Origin: Phycisphaeraceae bacterium
Lineage (GTDB): Bacteria; Planctomycetota; Phycisphaerae; Phycisphaerales; Phycisphaeraceae
Length of the DNA: 16,301 nucleotides
Direction of reading: 5' to 3'
NCBI GenBank assembly: GCA_020851395.1
Contig: JADZCW010000207.1
Coordinates: 1-16,301 of the forward strand
The notes below the pieces were generated by a model. That model was not told the origin of the DNA. It worked only from the letters and a program-made list of their open reading frames with translations, and searched no databases. Of the stretch, positions 1 through 6,687 are shown one piece after another. The position numbers and the translations under genes were made by a program. Within the stretch, counting starts at the first letter, position 1; each line of letters begins with the position of its first letter.

Positions 1-1415
1 ATCTGCTTCTCGGGCTCGACCAGTGCGGTCTCCAGGCCGGTCGGTGTCCATCCACCGTCGAGCGCGGGGGTGTAGAGATTCTTCTGCCCCGCCGCCACCT
101 CCGCTGAAGAAGCGCCAGCCGACGACCCCACAGCGATCGTTTCCGGCAGATCCCCCACGTCGATCGTCGGCCGCGATGAGAGCACCACCGCCCGCTCAAC
201 CGCGTTCTCCAGCTCCCGCACGTTGCCCGGCCAGGCGTGCTTCTGCATCGCCGCCATCGCCGCCTCGGAGAAACCCGTGACGTTCTTGCCCGTCTCATGC
301 TGGTACTTCTCGAGGAAGTGCTTGGCCAGCAGCGGGATGTCGCCAAGCCGGTCGCGCAGAGGAGGCAGGGCGATGTTCACCACGTTGATGCGATAGAACA
401 GGTCCTCCCGGAATTGCCCCTCGGCCACGAGCTGCGTCAACGACTGATTCGTCGCCAGAACGAATCGGACATCGACGGCGAGCGTCTGTGTCGAACCCAA
501 CGGCTCAAACCGTTTCTCCTGCAGCACGCGCAACAACTTCAGCTGCAGCGCCGGCGTGGCGGAGTTGATCTCGTCGATAAAGAGCGTCCCGCCCTGGGCC
601 GCGAGGATCTTGCCCGGCTTGTCCGCGTCCGCCCCGGTGAACGCGCCCTTGACGTGCCCGAACAGCTCCGACTCGAGCAACGTCTCCGGGATCGACCCGC
701 AGGCGAACGTCACGAACGGCCCGGCCGAGCGCGGGCTGGACGTGTGGATCGCGTGCGCGATCATCGTCTTGCCCGTCCCGCTCTCGCCCTCGATCAGCAC
801 CGTCGTCTTGCTCGGCGCCACGGCCGTCACCAGGTCGTACACCTTCTGCATCCGGTAATCGGATCCCACGATGCTCCCGAGCCCGAACCTCTCCGTGAGC
901 TGGTCGCGCAGCGTCCGGTTCTCGTCGATCAGGGCGTGCTGGCGGATCGCCTTGTTCACCGCGACACGAAGCTCGTCGTCCACCACCGGTTTGGTCAGGT
1001 AGTCCACCGCCCCGAGCTTGACCGCCTCGACCGCCGACTCGATCTTCCCGTACCCGGTGATGACCACCGGCACGATCGACTCGTGCTTTTGACGCAACGC
1101 CCGCAGCAGCTCCAGCCCGTTGCATCGCGGCATCGACAGGTCCGTCACCACCACGCCGAAATCGCCTCCCTGTGCCGTCTTGCCATCCTCGCGACTTGAC
1201 GCAAGCTTGAGCGACGAGCTCGGCTTGCGGCCGGAACCTTCGCCAGCCTGAATTGATGGTGCGGGCGTCTGCTCCATGCCGTCGAGCAACGCCATCGCCT
1301 CCTGCCCATCCTGAGCCGTGGCCGTGCTGAAACCCTCCTGCCGGAGAAACTCCGACAGACTCTCGGCCACGAGCGGGTCGTCGTCCACGATGAGGATGCG
1401 GGGCTGTGCGGGCAT
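1..1415 (-). CDS. Sigma-54-dependent NtrC-family response regulator (3' end outside window)
   Basis: Cytoplasmic transcription activator that, once phosphorylated, remodels sigma-54 RNA polymerase by ATP hydrolysis. The 471 visible residues hold a receiver domain (about 6-155) with acidic residues D11-D13, phosphoacceptor D92 in VTDLSMP, T120 and K142. The AAA+ domain (about 180-410) has Walker A GESGTGKT at 210-217, the sigma-54-contacting GAFTGA loop at 257-262, Walker B GGTLFIDE and an arginine-rich WPGNVRELENAVERAV segment. The last residues (LETALVEPEKQ) begin the linker that normally precedes a Fis-type helix-turn-helix, which is cut off by the window edge. An extra Ser/Gly/Lys-rich stretch of about 35 residues (roughly 47-84) splits the receiver between alpha-2 and beta-3. 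Walker A ends in T where NtrC relatives usually have E. The ATG at 1415 begins the MPAQPRILIVDDD receiver start. The gene lies 49 bp after the histidine kinase, its probable partner. Family assignment is firm; the target genes are unknown. Confidence 0.96.
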   Translation of the reverse strand, partial: MPAQPRILIVDDDPLVAESLSEFLRQEGFSTATAQDGQEAMALLDGMEQTPAPSIQAGEGSGRKPSSSLKLASSREDGKTAQGGDFGVVVTDLSMPRCNGLELLRALRQKHESIVPVVITGYGKIESAVEAVKLGAVDYLTKPVVDDELRVAVNKAIRQHALIDENRTLRDQLTERFGLGSIVGSDYRMQKVYDLVTAVAPSKTTVLIEGESGTGKTMIAHAIHTSSPRSAGPFVTFACGSIPETLLESELFGHVKGAFTGADADKPGKILAAQGGTLFIDEINSATPALQLKLLRVLQEKRFEPLGSTQTLAVDVRFVLATNQSLTQLVAEGQFREDLFYRINVVNIALPPLRDRLGDIPLLAKHFLEKYQHETGKNVTGFSEAAMAAMQKHAWPGNVRELENAVERAVVLSSRPTIDVGDLPETIAVGSSAGASSAEVAAGQKNLYTPALDGGWTPTGLETALVEPEKQ

Positions 1416-1464
1416 GGGGTCTTCACGTCCTGTAGAGGTTGCGCGCCGGGCGCGAGATCGCAGT

Positions 1465-2244
1465 TCAAGCCTGCACGGAGGCGAGCGGGCAGCGCAAGGT
1501 CAATCTCGCGCCGCGAGGTCTGTGATTCTCCAGCGTGAGACTTCCCCCCAGGCTCTGGGCCACCTCGCGGCAGAGCTCCAGCCCCAGGCCGTGACCGTTC
1601 GGTTTGGTCGTCTTGCCGGTCTGGAACACCCCGTTGTCATCCGCCACAACCGTGCTCAACCCCGGCCCGTCGTCGGTGACGCTCAGCAGCAAGTCCTGAT
1701 CCACCACCCTGGCCTGAACCTCGATGACGCCCCCACGCTGCGGGGCGCCGATCGGCTCGGAGTCAATGGCCTCAAGGCTGTTCCGCAGGGCGTTGGCGAT
1801 GACGGGATAGACCGATCCGGCGGGCAACTGGGCTGCGCGGGGTTCGAGGTCGATCCGCACGTGCACCTGGCGCATCTCCGCCGCCGCCGACAACAGCTGC
1901 ACCGCGTGCACCACCGCGTCGGCCAGCGTTCTGTTGTCACGCTCCAGGGGCTGGTGCTGGTGGATCGCGTCCATCCACCCGCGGATCAACCACGCCATCT
2001 GCTTCATGGCCTCGTTGGTCACCTGCAGGCGCTGCAGCACATCGTCGGTTCCGTCGCCGTCGGCGTCGGCCAGACCGTCGCTCTTGCGCAACACCGACAG
2101 CACCAGCCCGACGTTCCGCAGGCTCCCGTCCAACAGGTTGGCCAGCTCGTGAGCGAGCTTGTCGCCCGAGGGTGTGCGATCGCCGCCCGGGGATGAGGGG
2201 CTCGCAGTGCCGGAACCATGTCGACCGGGAGACGGGACGTTCAT
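1465..2244 (-). CDS. Soluble sensor histidine kinase, probable partner of the sigma-54 regulator
   Basis: Autophosphorylating kinase of 259 residues, predicted to phosphorylate D92 of the downstream regulator. Residues 1-28 are a Pro/Ser/Gly-rich tail. The dimerisation/phosphotransfer helices span about 29-95, with the H-box KLAHELANLLDGSLRN and presumed phospho-acceptor H32. The ATPase domain spans about 105-255, with the N-box VIANALRNSLEAI, G1 box DDGPG at 191-195, and a GHGLGLELCREVAQSLGG G2 box. There is no transmembrane segment and no PAS, GAF or other sensory domain, so the signal probably comes from a partner protein or from inside the cell. The turn between the two phosphotransfer helices carries an acidic DADGDGTDD loop resembling a calcium-binding loop. 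The 49-bp gap to the regulator suggests co-transcription. No clear Shine-Dalgarno precedes the ATG at 2244, but no better in-frame start exists upstream of the H-box. The kinase call is firm; the stimulus is unknown. Confidence 0.93.
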   Translation of the reverse strand: MNVPSPGRHGSGTASPSSPGGDRTPSGDKLAHELANLLDGSLRNVGLVLSVLRKSDGLADADGDGTDDVLQRLQVTNEAMKQMAWLIRGWMDAIHQHQPLERDNRTLADAVVHAVQLLSAAAEMRQVHVRIDLEPRAAQLPAGSVYPVIANALRNSLEAIDSEPIGAPQRGGVIEVQARVVDQDLLLSVTDDGPGLSTVVADDNGVFQTGKTTKPNGHGLGLELCREVAQSLGGSLTLENHRPRGARLTLRCPLASVQA

Positions 2245-2409
2245 ATGTTGTCGCTATCGGACACGTCAGACCGTGCGATCAGCCCTGTGTGGCGGCTGTG
2301 CAACACACGCGTGCCCGACCGTGAGGGCTGTAACGGTTATGCCGATCACGCCGCCGGTCGCGATGCTTCAGCCAGACATGGCGATGATCTTTCGTCGTCC
2401 CGAGGCAAC
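2245..2409 (-). promoter_or_regulatory. Gap upstream of the two-component operon, probable promoter region
   Basis: This 165-bp gap lies between the acetyltransferase stop and the histidine kinase start. It is the only sizeable non-coding stretch in front of the kinase-regulator pair, so a promoter is expected here. I see no convincing -35/-10 pair. One GGCAC/TTGCA pair resembles a sigma-54 site, but its spacing is wrong. The promoter assignment is by position only. Confidence 0.35.
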
Positions 2410-2919
2410 CTAGGCGGCCGACGCGGCCGGTGGGTCCGTGGCGTCATGCTGGGTGTCGGCACTACCGGACGGCTGGGCCGCGGGATCTTTGGATGCTCCC
2501 ACTCCATCCTTATCGGCCTGCGAAATGCCAAGATCCTTCCACCTCGAACCCTGCCACAGCGGCAGCCCGCCCGACTCATCGAGCACCTGGAGCCGACAGG
2601 CGTGCACACGCTGGTGGAACAGCTTCCACAGGGCCTTGTCCACCAGCTCCCGGGGCAACTCCCCGTCGCGGAATGGCTCAGCCACCGCCAACCGGTAGAT
2701 CATCCGCCCACCAGTGGATATCTCGTCGATCAGAATGGCTCCGACGATCTGCCCGCCGTCCCGGGCGACCAGGCTGAGCGTCGGGTGCAGTCGTTGCATG
2801 GCTCTGAGACGCTCAAGCTCCAGCGGAGCCACCTCTTTGGCTGCCTCCGCCGCCTTGGGCCAGAATTCAACCAATGCCTCAAGGTCCGCCGGCTCAAGCT
2901 CGCGAATCTCCAGCGACAT
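2410..2919 (-). CDS. GNAT-family N-acetyltransferase
   Basis: Predicted cytoplasmic acetyl-CoA-dependent acyltransferase of 169 residues. The N-terminal SLEIRELEPADLEALVEFW is the usual beta-1/alpha-1 of GNAT enzymes. It is followed by the central strands LVARDGGQIVGAILIDE and YRLAVAEPFRDGELPREL, the region that binds acetyl-CoA. Then come the helix ELVDKALWKLFHQRV and the closing strand with GLPLWQGSRWKDLGI. The canonical Q/RxxGxG/A pyrophosphate loop is only approximate (FRDGELPREL), so catalysis is not certain. The last 35 or so residues form an Ala/Asp/Ser-rich tail without motifs. I chose the ATG at 2919 because GGAGAGGG lies six bases upstream. A longer reading from 2970 would translate a hairpin in the leader and add 17 non-conserved residues. 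The substrate cannot be told, and the gene shows no link to the neighbouring virion operon. Confidence 0.85.
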   Translation of the reverse strand: MSLEIRELEPADLEALVEFWPKAAEAAKEVAPLELERLRAMQRLHPTLSLVARDGGQIVGAILIDEISTGGRMIYRLAVAEPFRDGELPRELVDKALWKLFHQRVHACRLQVLDESGGLPLWQGSRWKDLGISQADKDGVGASKDPAAQPSGSADTQHDATDPPAASAA

Positions 2920-2925
2920 GGATAG

Positions 2926-2933
2926 CCCTCTCC
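2926..2933 (-). promoter_or_regulatory. Shine-Dalgarno of the acetyltransferase gene
   Basis: GGAGAGGG on the coding strand lies six bases before the ATG at 2919. It decides that start over the in-frame one at 2970. A stable hairpin (2935-2953) sits just upstream of it. Confidence 0.7.
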
Positions 2934-2934
2934 A

Positions 2935-2953
2935 AGGCGCGGCAGCCGCGCCT
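2935..2953. repeat. Perfect 8-bp hairpin in the acetyltransferase leader
   Basis: AGGCGCGG and CCGCGCCT form a perfect 8-bp inverted repeat around a three-base loop. On the coding strand it ends one base before the Shine-Dalgarno of the acetyltransferase. No T-run follows on either strand, so it is not a simple intrinsic terminator. It could be a REP-like palindrome or a structure that influences translation or mRNA stability. Confidence 0.6.
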
Positions 2954-3011
2954 ACCGGGTTATCGGCCAATTAGCGACCTGACCCAAGTCCTGGCTCGTT
3001 TTTCCCTGCCG

Positions 3012-3575
3012 TCAGCGCGTCGGCAGGCTCCGCCCCTCGATCAGCCCTTCCGACGGGCTGATCAGCGCCTCGGCCTCGAGCCGCTTGCCCTCGGCCGGCA
3101 GCAACGTCACCCGCAGCACCACCTCGTCCTGCAGGATCGTCACACTCTCGAGCTTGAGCCTGAAGAGATAGGCCTGGGTCACCGGATCATAGAACGTCGC
3201 GTTCTGCTCCCGGCTGAGCATCGGCACCGACCAGCTGAACAGCCGCTGCCCCACCTCCCCCGCCCGCCCCGAGGACAACAGCTCGAACCGCAGGTCCCCC
3301 ACCGCCTTGACCGGGTCGCCGTTCTCGTCGCGGAACTCCACCCTTGCCTCGAGGATCCCCTGCCCCGCCTCCCGGATGATCCGCGTCGAGGGATAGATCC
3401 TCATCCTCGCCGGCCGAACTTCCCACGCCGGCTTCTGGAGGATGTCCAGCAGCCCCTGGCCGTCGCCGGCAACCGATCTGCCCTTGGAGGTGCAACCGAA
3501 AAACGCCATCATCGCCACCACCAGCACCGCCAGCAGCGTCCGGCTCCGTCCCGCCTTTCCGAGAAGACACCTCAT
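3012..3575 (-). CDS. Putative lipoprotein of unknown function
   Basis: A 187-residue protein with a basic N-terminus (MRCLLGKAGRSR), a hydrophobic segment (TLLAVLVVAMMAFFG) and a cysteine at 28 in an AFFGC context. This is an acceptable lipobox, so the mature protein is probably lipid-anchored in the envelope. The mature part looks like one beta-rich domain. Recognisable stretches are PAWEVRPARMRIYPSTRI, VEFRDENGDPVKAVGDLRFEL and ATFYDPVTQAYLFRLKL. I recall similar lipoproteins in planctomycete genomes, but no function is known to me. It reads more like a host gene than a phage gene, which makes it a candidate flank of the viral region. No strong Shine-Dalgarno precedes the ATG. A role as a phage outer-membrane lysis lipoprotein cannot be excluded because lysis-like genes lie just upstream. 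Confidence 0.75.
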   Translation of the reverse strand: MRCLLGKAGRSRTLLAVLVVAMMAFFGCTSKGRSVAGDGQGLLDILQKPAWEVRPARMRIYPSTRIIREAGQGILEARVEFRDENGDPVKAVGDLRFELLSSGRAGEVGQRLFSWSVPMLSREQNATFYDPVTQAYLFRLKLESVTILQDEVVLRVTLLPAEGKRLEAEALISPSEGLIEGRSLPTR

Positions 3576-3608
3576 ACGGCCCGAGCATAGACGCCCTTGC
3601 CTCCCGCT

Positions 3609-3830
3609 TCAAGGCTCCGACGTCTCGGACTGCTCCGCCCGTGCCCGGTCCACCGAGGCCTCCGCCCGCACGTACCCCAGCCCGCTGAGCAGCAAGACCA
3701 CCAACGCCGTCACCGACGTCGACGCCTGAGCAATCGCCGACTCGTGCTGCGGCCAGACCAGCACCAGCACCGCCGTCACCTGCGCCGAAAAACTCAGCAA
3801 GAATTTCCTGCTCAACCACCGATTGGTCAC
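3609..3830 (-). CDS. Two-TM holin-like small membrane protein
   Basis: A 73-residue protein with two predicted transmembrane segments: FLLSFSAQVTAVLVLVWP (about 10-28) and TSVTALVVLLLSGLGYV (about 38-54). The short N-terminus is basic (TNRWLSRKF) and the charged tail (RAEASVDRARAEQSE) is probably cytoplasmic. Size, two-helix hairpin topology and position at the end of a virion operon fit a class II-like holin, the inner-membrane protein that triggers phage lysis. No family-specific motif proves this. The GTG at 3830 is the preferred start because GGAGGT lies five bases upstream; a longer reading from 3905 would overlap the upstream gene and add non-conserved sequence. A 7-bp inverted repeat (3851-3857 with 3865-3871) lies in the gap upstream. 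It could alternatively be any small phage or host membrane protein. Confidence 0.7.
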   Translation of the reverse strand: MTNRWLSRKFLLSFSAQVTAVLVLVWPQHESAIAQASTSVTALVVLLLSGLGYVRAEASVDRARAEQSETSEP

Positions 3831-3835
3831 ACCCG

Positions 3836-3841
3836 ACCTCC
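3836..3841 (-). promoter_or_regulatory. Shine-Dalgarno fixing the GTG start of the holin-like gene
   Basis: GGAGGT on the coding strand lies five bases before the GTG at 3830. This near-perfect match makes a GTG start 75 bases inside the open frame the best choice. Confidence 0.75.
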
Positions 3842-3850
3842 CCTCTCGAT

Positions 3851-3871
3851 GCGTCACGCCAACGGTGACGC
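3851..3871. repeat. 7-bp inverted repeat before the holin-like gene
   Basis: GCGTCAC and GTGACGC form a perfect 7-bp inverted repeat with a seven-base loop. It lies in the 59-bp gap between the 85-aa gene and the holin-like gene, just ahead of the latter's Shine-Dalgarno. No T-run follows, so a terminator role is unlikely. A translational or processing role for a lysis gene is possible but unproven. Confidence 0.4.
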
Positions 3872-3889
3872 GATCCCATGCCCCACACC

Positions 3890-4147
3890 TTACGCCGGGA
3901 TCCACCGCGTCACCCAGCCCTCGATCCTCTCCAACACCCTCGCAGCCGCCGCCAGCTTCGCCTCATCCAGGTCCGCCTGCCGCATCGCCTCCCTGAACTC
4001 CGCGTCCTCGCGCAGGCTCTGCACCGCCGAGTCAATCAGCTTCATCCGGTCGATGGCGGCCGCCAGGTGCGGATGATCGACCGCCCAAGCCTCCCACCGC
4101 GACGTCAGCCTCTGACTCACCACGTCCCGCAACGCCGTCGTCTGCAT
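3890..4147 (-). CDS. Small helical hypothetical protein in the lysis-like cluster
   Basis: An 85-residue, mostly charged protein that I do not recognise. The sequence suggests amphipathic helices throughout (SQRLTSRWEAWAVDHP, LAAAIDRMKLIDSAVQSL, AEFREAMRQADLDEAKLA, AARVLERIEGWVTRW). It has no signal peptide and no membrane segment. The ATG at 4147 overlaps the stop of the upstream lipoprotein gene by one base (TGATG), and AGGAGGG lies six bases upstream. A GTG at 4150 is the alternative. This tight coupling places it in the same transcript as the spanin-like pair and the holin-like gene. It could be a regulator of lysis or a minor virion protein; neither is supported by a motif. Confidence 0.7.
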   Translation of the reverse strand: MQTTALRDVVSQRLTSRWEAWAVDHPHLAAAIDRMKLIDSAVQSLREDAEFREAMRQADLDEAKLAAAARVLERIEGWVTRWIPA

Positions 4148-4623
4148 CACCGGCCCTCCTTTCCCGAGAGCTTGTACATCTCATCCCATGCGTCCCACCC
4201 CATCATCCCTCTGATCACGGCGTCCTGCCCCGTCAGCAACGTCATGGCCCGCTCCTGGGCCTCGCACGCGGCCCGCAGGTTCTCTACCCGTTGCCGCCGC
4301 ATCCGCTCCAACTCCGCCTCGTGCCGGACGAGCCCCTCCACCGCCGCCGCGTACCCCTCCGCCGCGTCGCGCACCCAGCCCGCGTCCAACTCACTCCGCC
4401 CCGCCAGATCCGCCTCAAACGCCGTCCGCAGCGCCTCACGCCGCTCGGCCAGGGCCTGGCGATCCCGCGCCAGGTCCTCCTGTTGCATCACTGTCTCGCC
4501 CTCGATCGCTTTCTGTGCCACCAGCATCAGCGCCGTGGTCGCCGGCGGGGACGTACAACCGACCACAGCCGCCGCCATCACCCCGACAATCGCCCACCGT
4601 CTCGCCCAAGGCCCGGCCGCCAC
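4147..4623 (-). CDS. Lipoprotein with coiled coil (o-spanin-like), overlapping the upstream gene
   Basis: From the GTG at 4623 this gives 158 residues with a textbook lipoprotein signal. It has a basic n-region (GPWARRW), the hydrophobic stretch AIVGVMAAAVV, and lipobox VVGC with Cys23, followed by TSPPATT. The mature protein is highly charged and helical (LARDRQALAERREALRTAF, HEAELERMRRQRVENLRA), consistent with a coiled coil in the periplasm. GGAGGGG ends four bases before the GTG. An ATG at 4671 with GGAGAAG upstream is a credible alternative, giving a longer n-region. The first part of the gene is read in a different frame from the 3' part of the membrane coiled-coil gene (4436-4927). That arrangement is typical of phage spanin pairs, in which an inner-membrane and an outer-membrane lipoprotein partner fuse the two membranes at lysis. 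Lipoprotein status is well supported; the spanin role is inference. Confidence 0.75.
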   Translation of the reverse strand: MAAGPWARRWAIVGVMAAAVVGCTSPPATTALMLVAQKAIEGETVMQQEDLARDRQALAERREALRTAFEADLAGRSELDAGWVRDAAEGYAAAVEGLVRHEAELERMRRQRVENLRAACEAQERAMTLLTGQDAVIRGMMGWDAWDEMYKLSGKEGR

Positions 4624-4927
4624 GAGGCCCCTCCGCGCCCATCCACCCCACAATCCCCCGATGTTCCTCATAGATCTTCTCCAGCAGTCTTCCCACCCGA
4701 TCCTGCGCCGCGCCGAACCGTTCGATCGCATGCGTGTTCTGACGGATCAGCTTCACCATCGCACGCAGGGATTGCCTCTGCTGCCCGATCCGCTCGTGCG
4801 CCTCACTAAGTTGCTGCTCTCGCTTGCGCGTGTGCAGCCGCTCCCACACCCACAGCGCCCCCATCAACCCCGCCACGCCGAACTGCGCCAACGGCTCGAT
4901 CGCCGGCCGGATCATTCCCTCATCCAT
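4436..4927 (-). CDS. One-TM coiled-coil protein (i-spanin-like or holin-like)
   Basis: Open frame of 163 residues. Residues 11-29 (EPLAQFGVAGLMGALWVWE) form a single N-terminal membrane segment. Residues 33-90 are a long charged helix (TRKREQQLSEAHERIGQQ, AIERFGAAQDRVGRLLEKI) that should form a coiled coil. From about residue 98 the frame enters the coding region of the downstream lipoprotein and becomes Gly/Arg/Asp-rich, like a shadow frame, so the functional part is probably the first 100 or so residues. The ATG at 4927 is supported by GGAGGGGAG six bases upstream. A second ATG at 4915 overlaps the stop of the hub-like gene as ATGA. Membrane anchor plus coiled coil overlapping a lipoprotein gene resembles Rz/Rz1-type spanins. 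Small one-TM holin-like proteins with a similar N-terminus are an alternative. Confidence 0.7.
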   Translation of the reverse strand: MDEGMIRPAIEPLAQFGVAGLMGALWVWERLHTRKREQQLSEAHERIGQQRQSLRAMVKLIRQNTHAIERFGAAQDRVGRLLEKIYEEHRGIVGWMGAEGPRGGRALGETVGDCRGDGGGCGRLYVPAGDHGADAGGTESDRGRDSDATGGPGAGSPGPGRAA

Positions 4928-6687
4928 TCCCAACTCCCCTCCACCACGCTGCTGCCAACCCCGGCTTTACCCCCCTCCCCCGCGGACCAGTGGCACGTCA
5001 CCTTCCGCACCCGCATCACGCGTCCGTCCGCCTCACGCCCGGCGACCGACAGCCCCGTCAGCTCGTCGCCCACCCGCAACTGCCCCCAAAGCCCCGCCAG
5101 CTCCGTCTTGACCGTTGACCCCGCCGCATCACGCCGTCCTACCCTCTGCACGTACCGGCTCAGCCATGACGTCATCGCCCCCGTCGAGTCTCCCTCAACC
5201 GAAGCAAGCTGCCCGCTCCTGACGCCCTGAGCGTGAATGCTCGCCTGATCCACGCGTCGGAACCCAAACGCACTCGATACATCCAGTGTCGTCGGCGGAT
5301 CCAGTCCCATGAATGGATTGCCCGTCCACCGCGACATCCGCACGGGTTCCGGACAGATCAGACTCGCCGTCACCCGGACGCGAACCACTCCCAGCCTCGC
5401 CAGGGGCAGATACTCCCCGGGCAGAAAAACATCGTCGAGATAAATCCCCGCCCGGTCCGTGCGCGTCGTTACTGCGCCCCAGTACCTAGACCAAGTCACC
5501 CCGTCGTCGAAACTCATCTCGACCACCGCAGCCTTGCGTTGCCCGGTCTCGTCCAGCACCAGACAGTCCGTGAACGGCACACGTCGGCCGACCAGCCCGG
5601 GCTGACCGAAAAAGGTCCCCAGATCAAACACAGGCTGACCGTACGGTGCTTGGGTGAAGTACCCATCCTCATTGAGAACCCACAACCGATACACGTTGGC
5701 GTACGTCGCGAACCCTCCCCATGTCTTGGCGAAATACGCGTCGGGCGTCGTGGGCCCCGCCAGCGCCGGGTCCCAGCCCGGCACAAGCTCGAAGGTCGAC
5801 TCAATCTCCCACGCGCCGCCCTCGGCCGTCCACGATCGTCCCGCCTCGTACTCCGGTCCGGACGCCACACTGAGCGTCGACTCTCCACCCTTCCCCAGCA
5901 CCGACCCAACCACGCACACGCGACGCCCATGCCAGGCCGGGTAGATCCCCCGTCGCTCCACAACCGAACCGCTCTCCATCGTCATCTCACGATGCACACG
6001 CAGCCCATGCGCTTCGAGCAGCGCTGTCAGCCCATCTCCCAGGTGCTTTGAAACGTCCACCGCCACCCCCAGCGATGCCTCCGCCTCCTCCGCGGGGATC
6101 GTCGCCGTCCCGATCTCCCATCCCCCCATGGCCGCCATCGCCTCGATCGCCGTCCGGACCGTCCAGGGCTCCGCCGACTCCTCCAGCAGGTACACACGGT
6201 GCCCCTGAACCTCCGCCCGGTGCGCCGAGCGATTCGCCTTCTGTCCGATCTCAAACCTCACCCGCCGCTCAATCAGCTGTCTCGTCCCCTCACCCATCCG
6301 CCACCACCACGCCCGGACAGGCACATCGAGCCCACACAGCCAATCGTCCTCGATCACAAATCGATCGTCACGCCCTCCGTGCGACAGTCCGTTCCCTTCA
6401 CGCGCCAGCCTTCCCTCGGCGAGCACCATCCACCGCACCGACTGATCCTTCAGCCGCACCGGCGTCGCCGCCACCGCGGTCTCGCTCCTCCACCGGTCCC
6501 ACGCCGCCTCGCCCACCGCCGGCCCGACAACCTCGCCGCGCACCCACCGCCCGTCGAGAACGCCTGAGCGTTCCATCTCACGCACCACCAACCTCGGCTC
6601 AGGCACACCGCCGACCCACACCACGGGTCGCCCCATCTCCAGCACACCGGGTCGATCAACAGCCTCCAACGTCGCGCATGCTCTCAT
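4912..6687 (-). CDS. Phage hub/baseplate-like virion protein
   Basis: A 591-residue protein without signal peptide or membrane segment. It is beta-rich and Trp-rich in its first half (DQSVRWMVLAEGRLARE, DDWLCGLDVPVRAWWWRM). A segment at about 150-195 (KANRSAHRAEVQGHRVYLLE, then PWTVRTAIEAMAAMGGW) resembles what I recall of tail-hub proteins in related prophages. The centre has another globular part (VYRLWVLNEDGYFTQAPYG; MSFDDGVTWSRYWG). The C-terminus (LRVGDELTGLSVAGREADG, then VRKVTCHWSAGEG) is the oligosaccharide-binding-fold-like end common to hub and baseplate proteins. It is the last large gene of the virion operon. The start codons GTG (6690) and ATG (6687) are adjacent and overlap the upstream stop (GTGATG), which suggests translational coupling. 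Virion role is likely from context; the exact position in the particle is inferred. Confidence 0.7.
   Translation of the reverse strand: MRACATLEAVDRPGVLEMGRPVVWVGGVPEPRLVVREMERSGVLDGRWVRGEVVGPAVGEAAWDRWRSETAVAATPVRLKDQSVRWMVLAEGRLAREGNGLSHGGRDDRFVIEDDWLCGLDVPVRAWWWRMGEGTRQLIERRVRFEIGQKANRSAHRAEVQGHRVYLLEESAEPWTVRTAIEAMAAMGGWEIGTATIPAEEAEASLGVAVDVSKHLGDGLTALLEAHGLRVHREMTMESGSVVERRGIYPAWHGRRVCVVGSVLGKGGESTLSVASGPEYEAGRSWTAEGGAWEIESTFELVPGWDPALAGPTTPDAYFAKTWGGFATYANVYRLWVLNEDGYFTQAPYGQPVFDLGTFFGQPGLVGRRVPFTDCLVLDETGQRKAAVVEMSFDDGVTWSRYWGAVTTRTDRAGIYLDDVFLPGEYLPLARLGVVRVRVTASLICPEPVRMSRWTGNPFMGLDPPTTLDVSSAFGFRRVDQASIHAQGVRSGQLASVEGDSTGAMTSWLSRYVQRVGRRDAAGSTVKTELAGLWGQLRVGDELTGLSVAGREADGRVMRVRKVTCHWSAGEGGKAGVGSSVVEGSWEWMRE

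Noticed and set aside
505..1125. Alternative minus-strand frame inside the regulator
   Set aside because: Shadow of the regulator gene in another frame, Gly/Arg-rich, while the true frame holds all AAA+ motifs.
237..1199. Open frame of 320 codons on the plus strand
   Set aside because: It is antisense to the firmly identified sigma-54 regulator, and its composition is dominated by Arg, His and Leu.
2299..2315. Possible sigma-54 promoter (GGCAC ... TTGCA) before the histidine kinase
   Set aside because: The GG and GC elements are 12 bases apart instead of the required 10, so the match is probably chance.
3831..3905. Longer version of the holin-like protein from a start at 3905
   Set aside because: It would overlap the 85-aa gene and translate a hairpin; GGAGGT clearly points to the GTG at 3830.
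3878..5230. Long open frame on the plus strand (450 codons)
   Set aside because: The product is Pro/Arg/His/Ser-rich with no domain, and it lies antisense to several well-supported minus-strand genes. Long antisense frames are expected in such GC-rich DNA.
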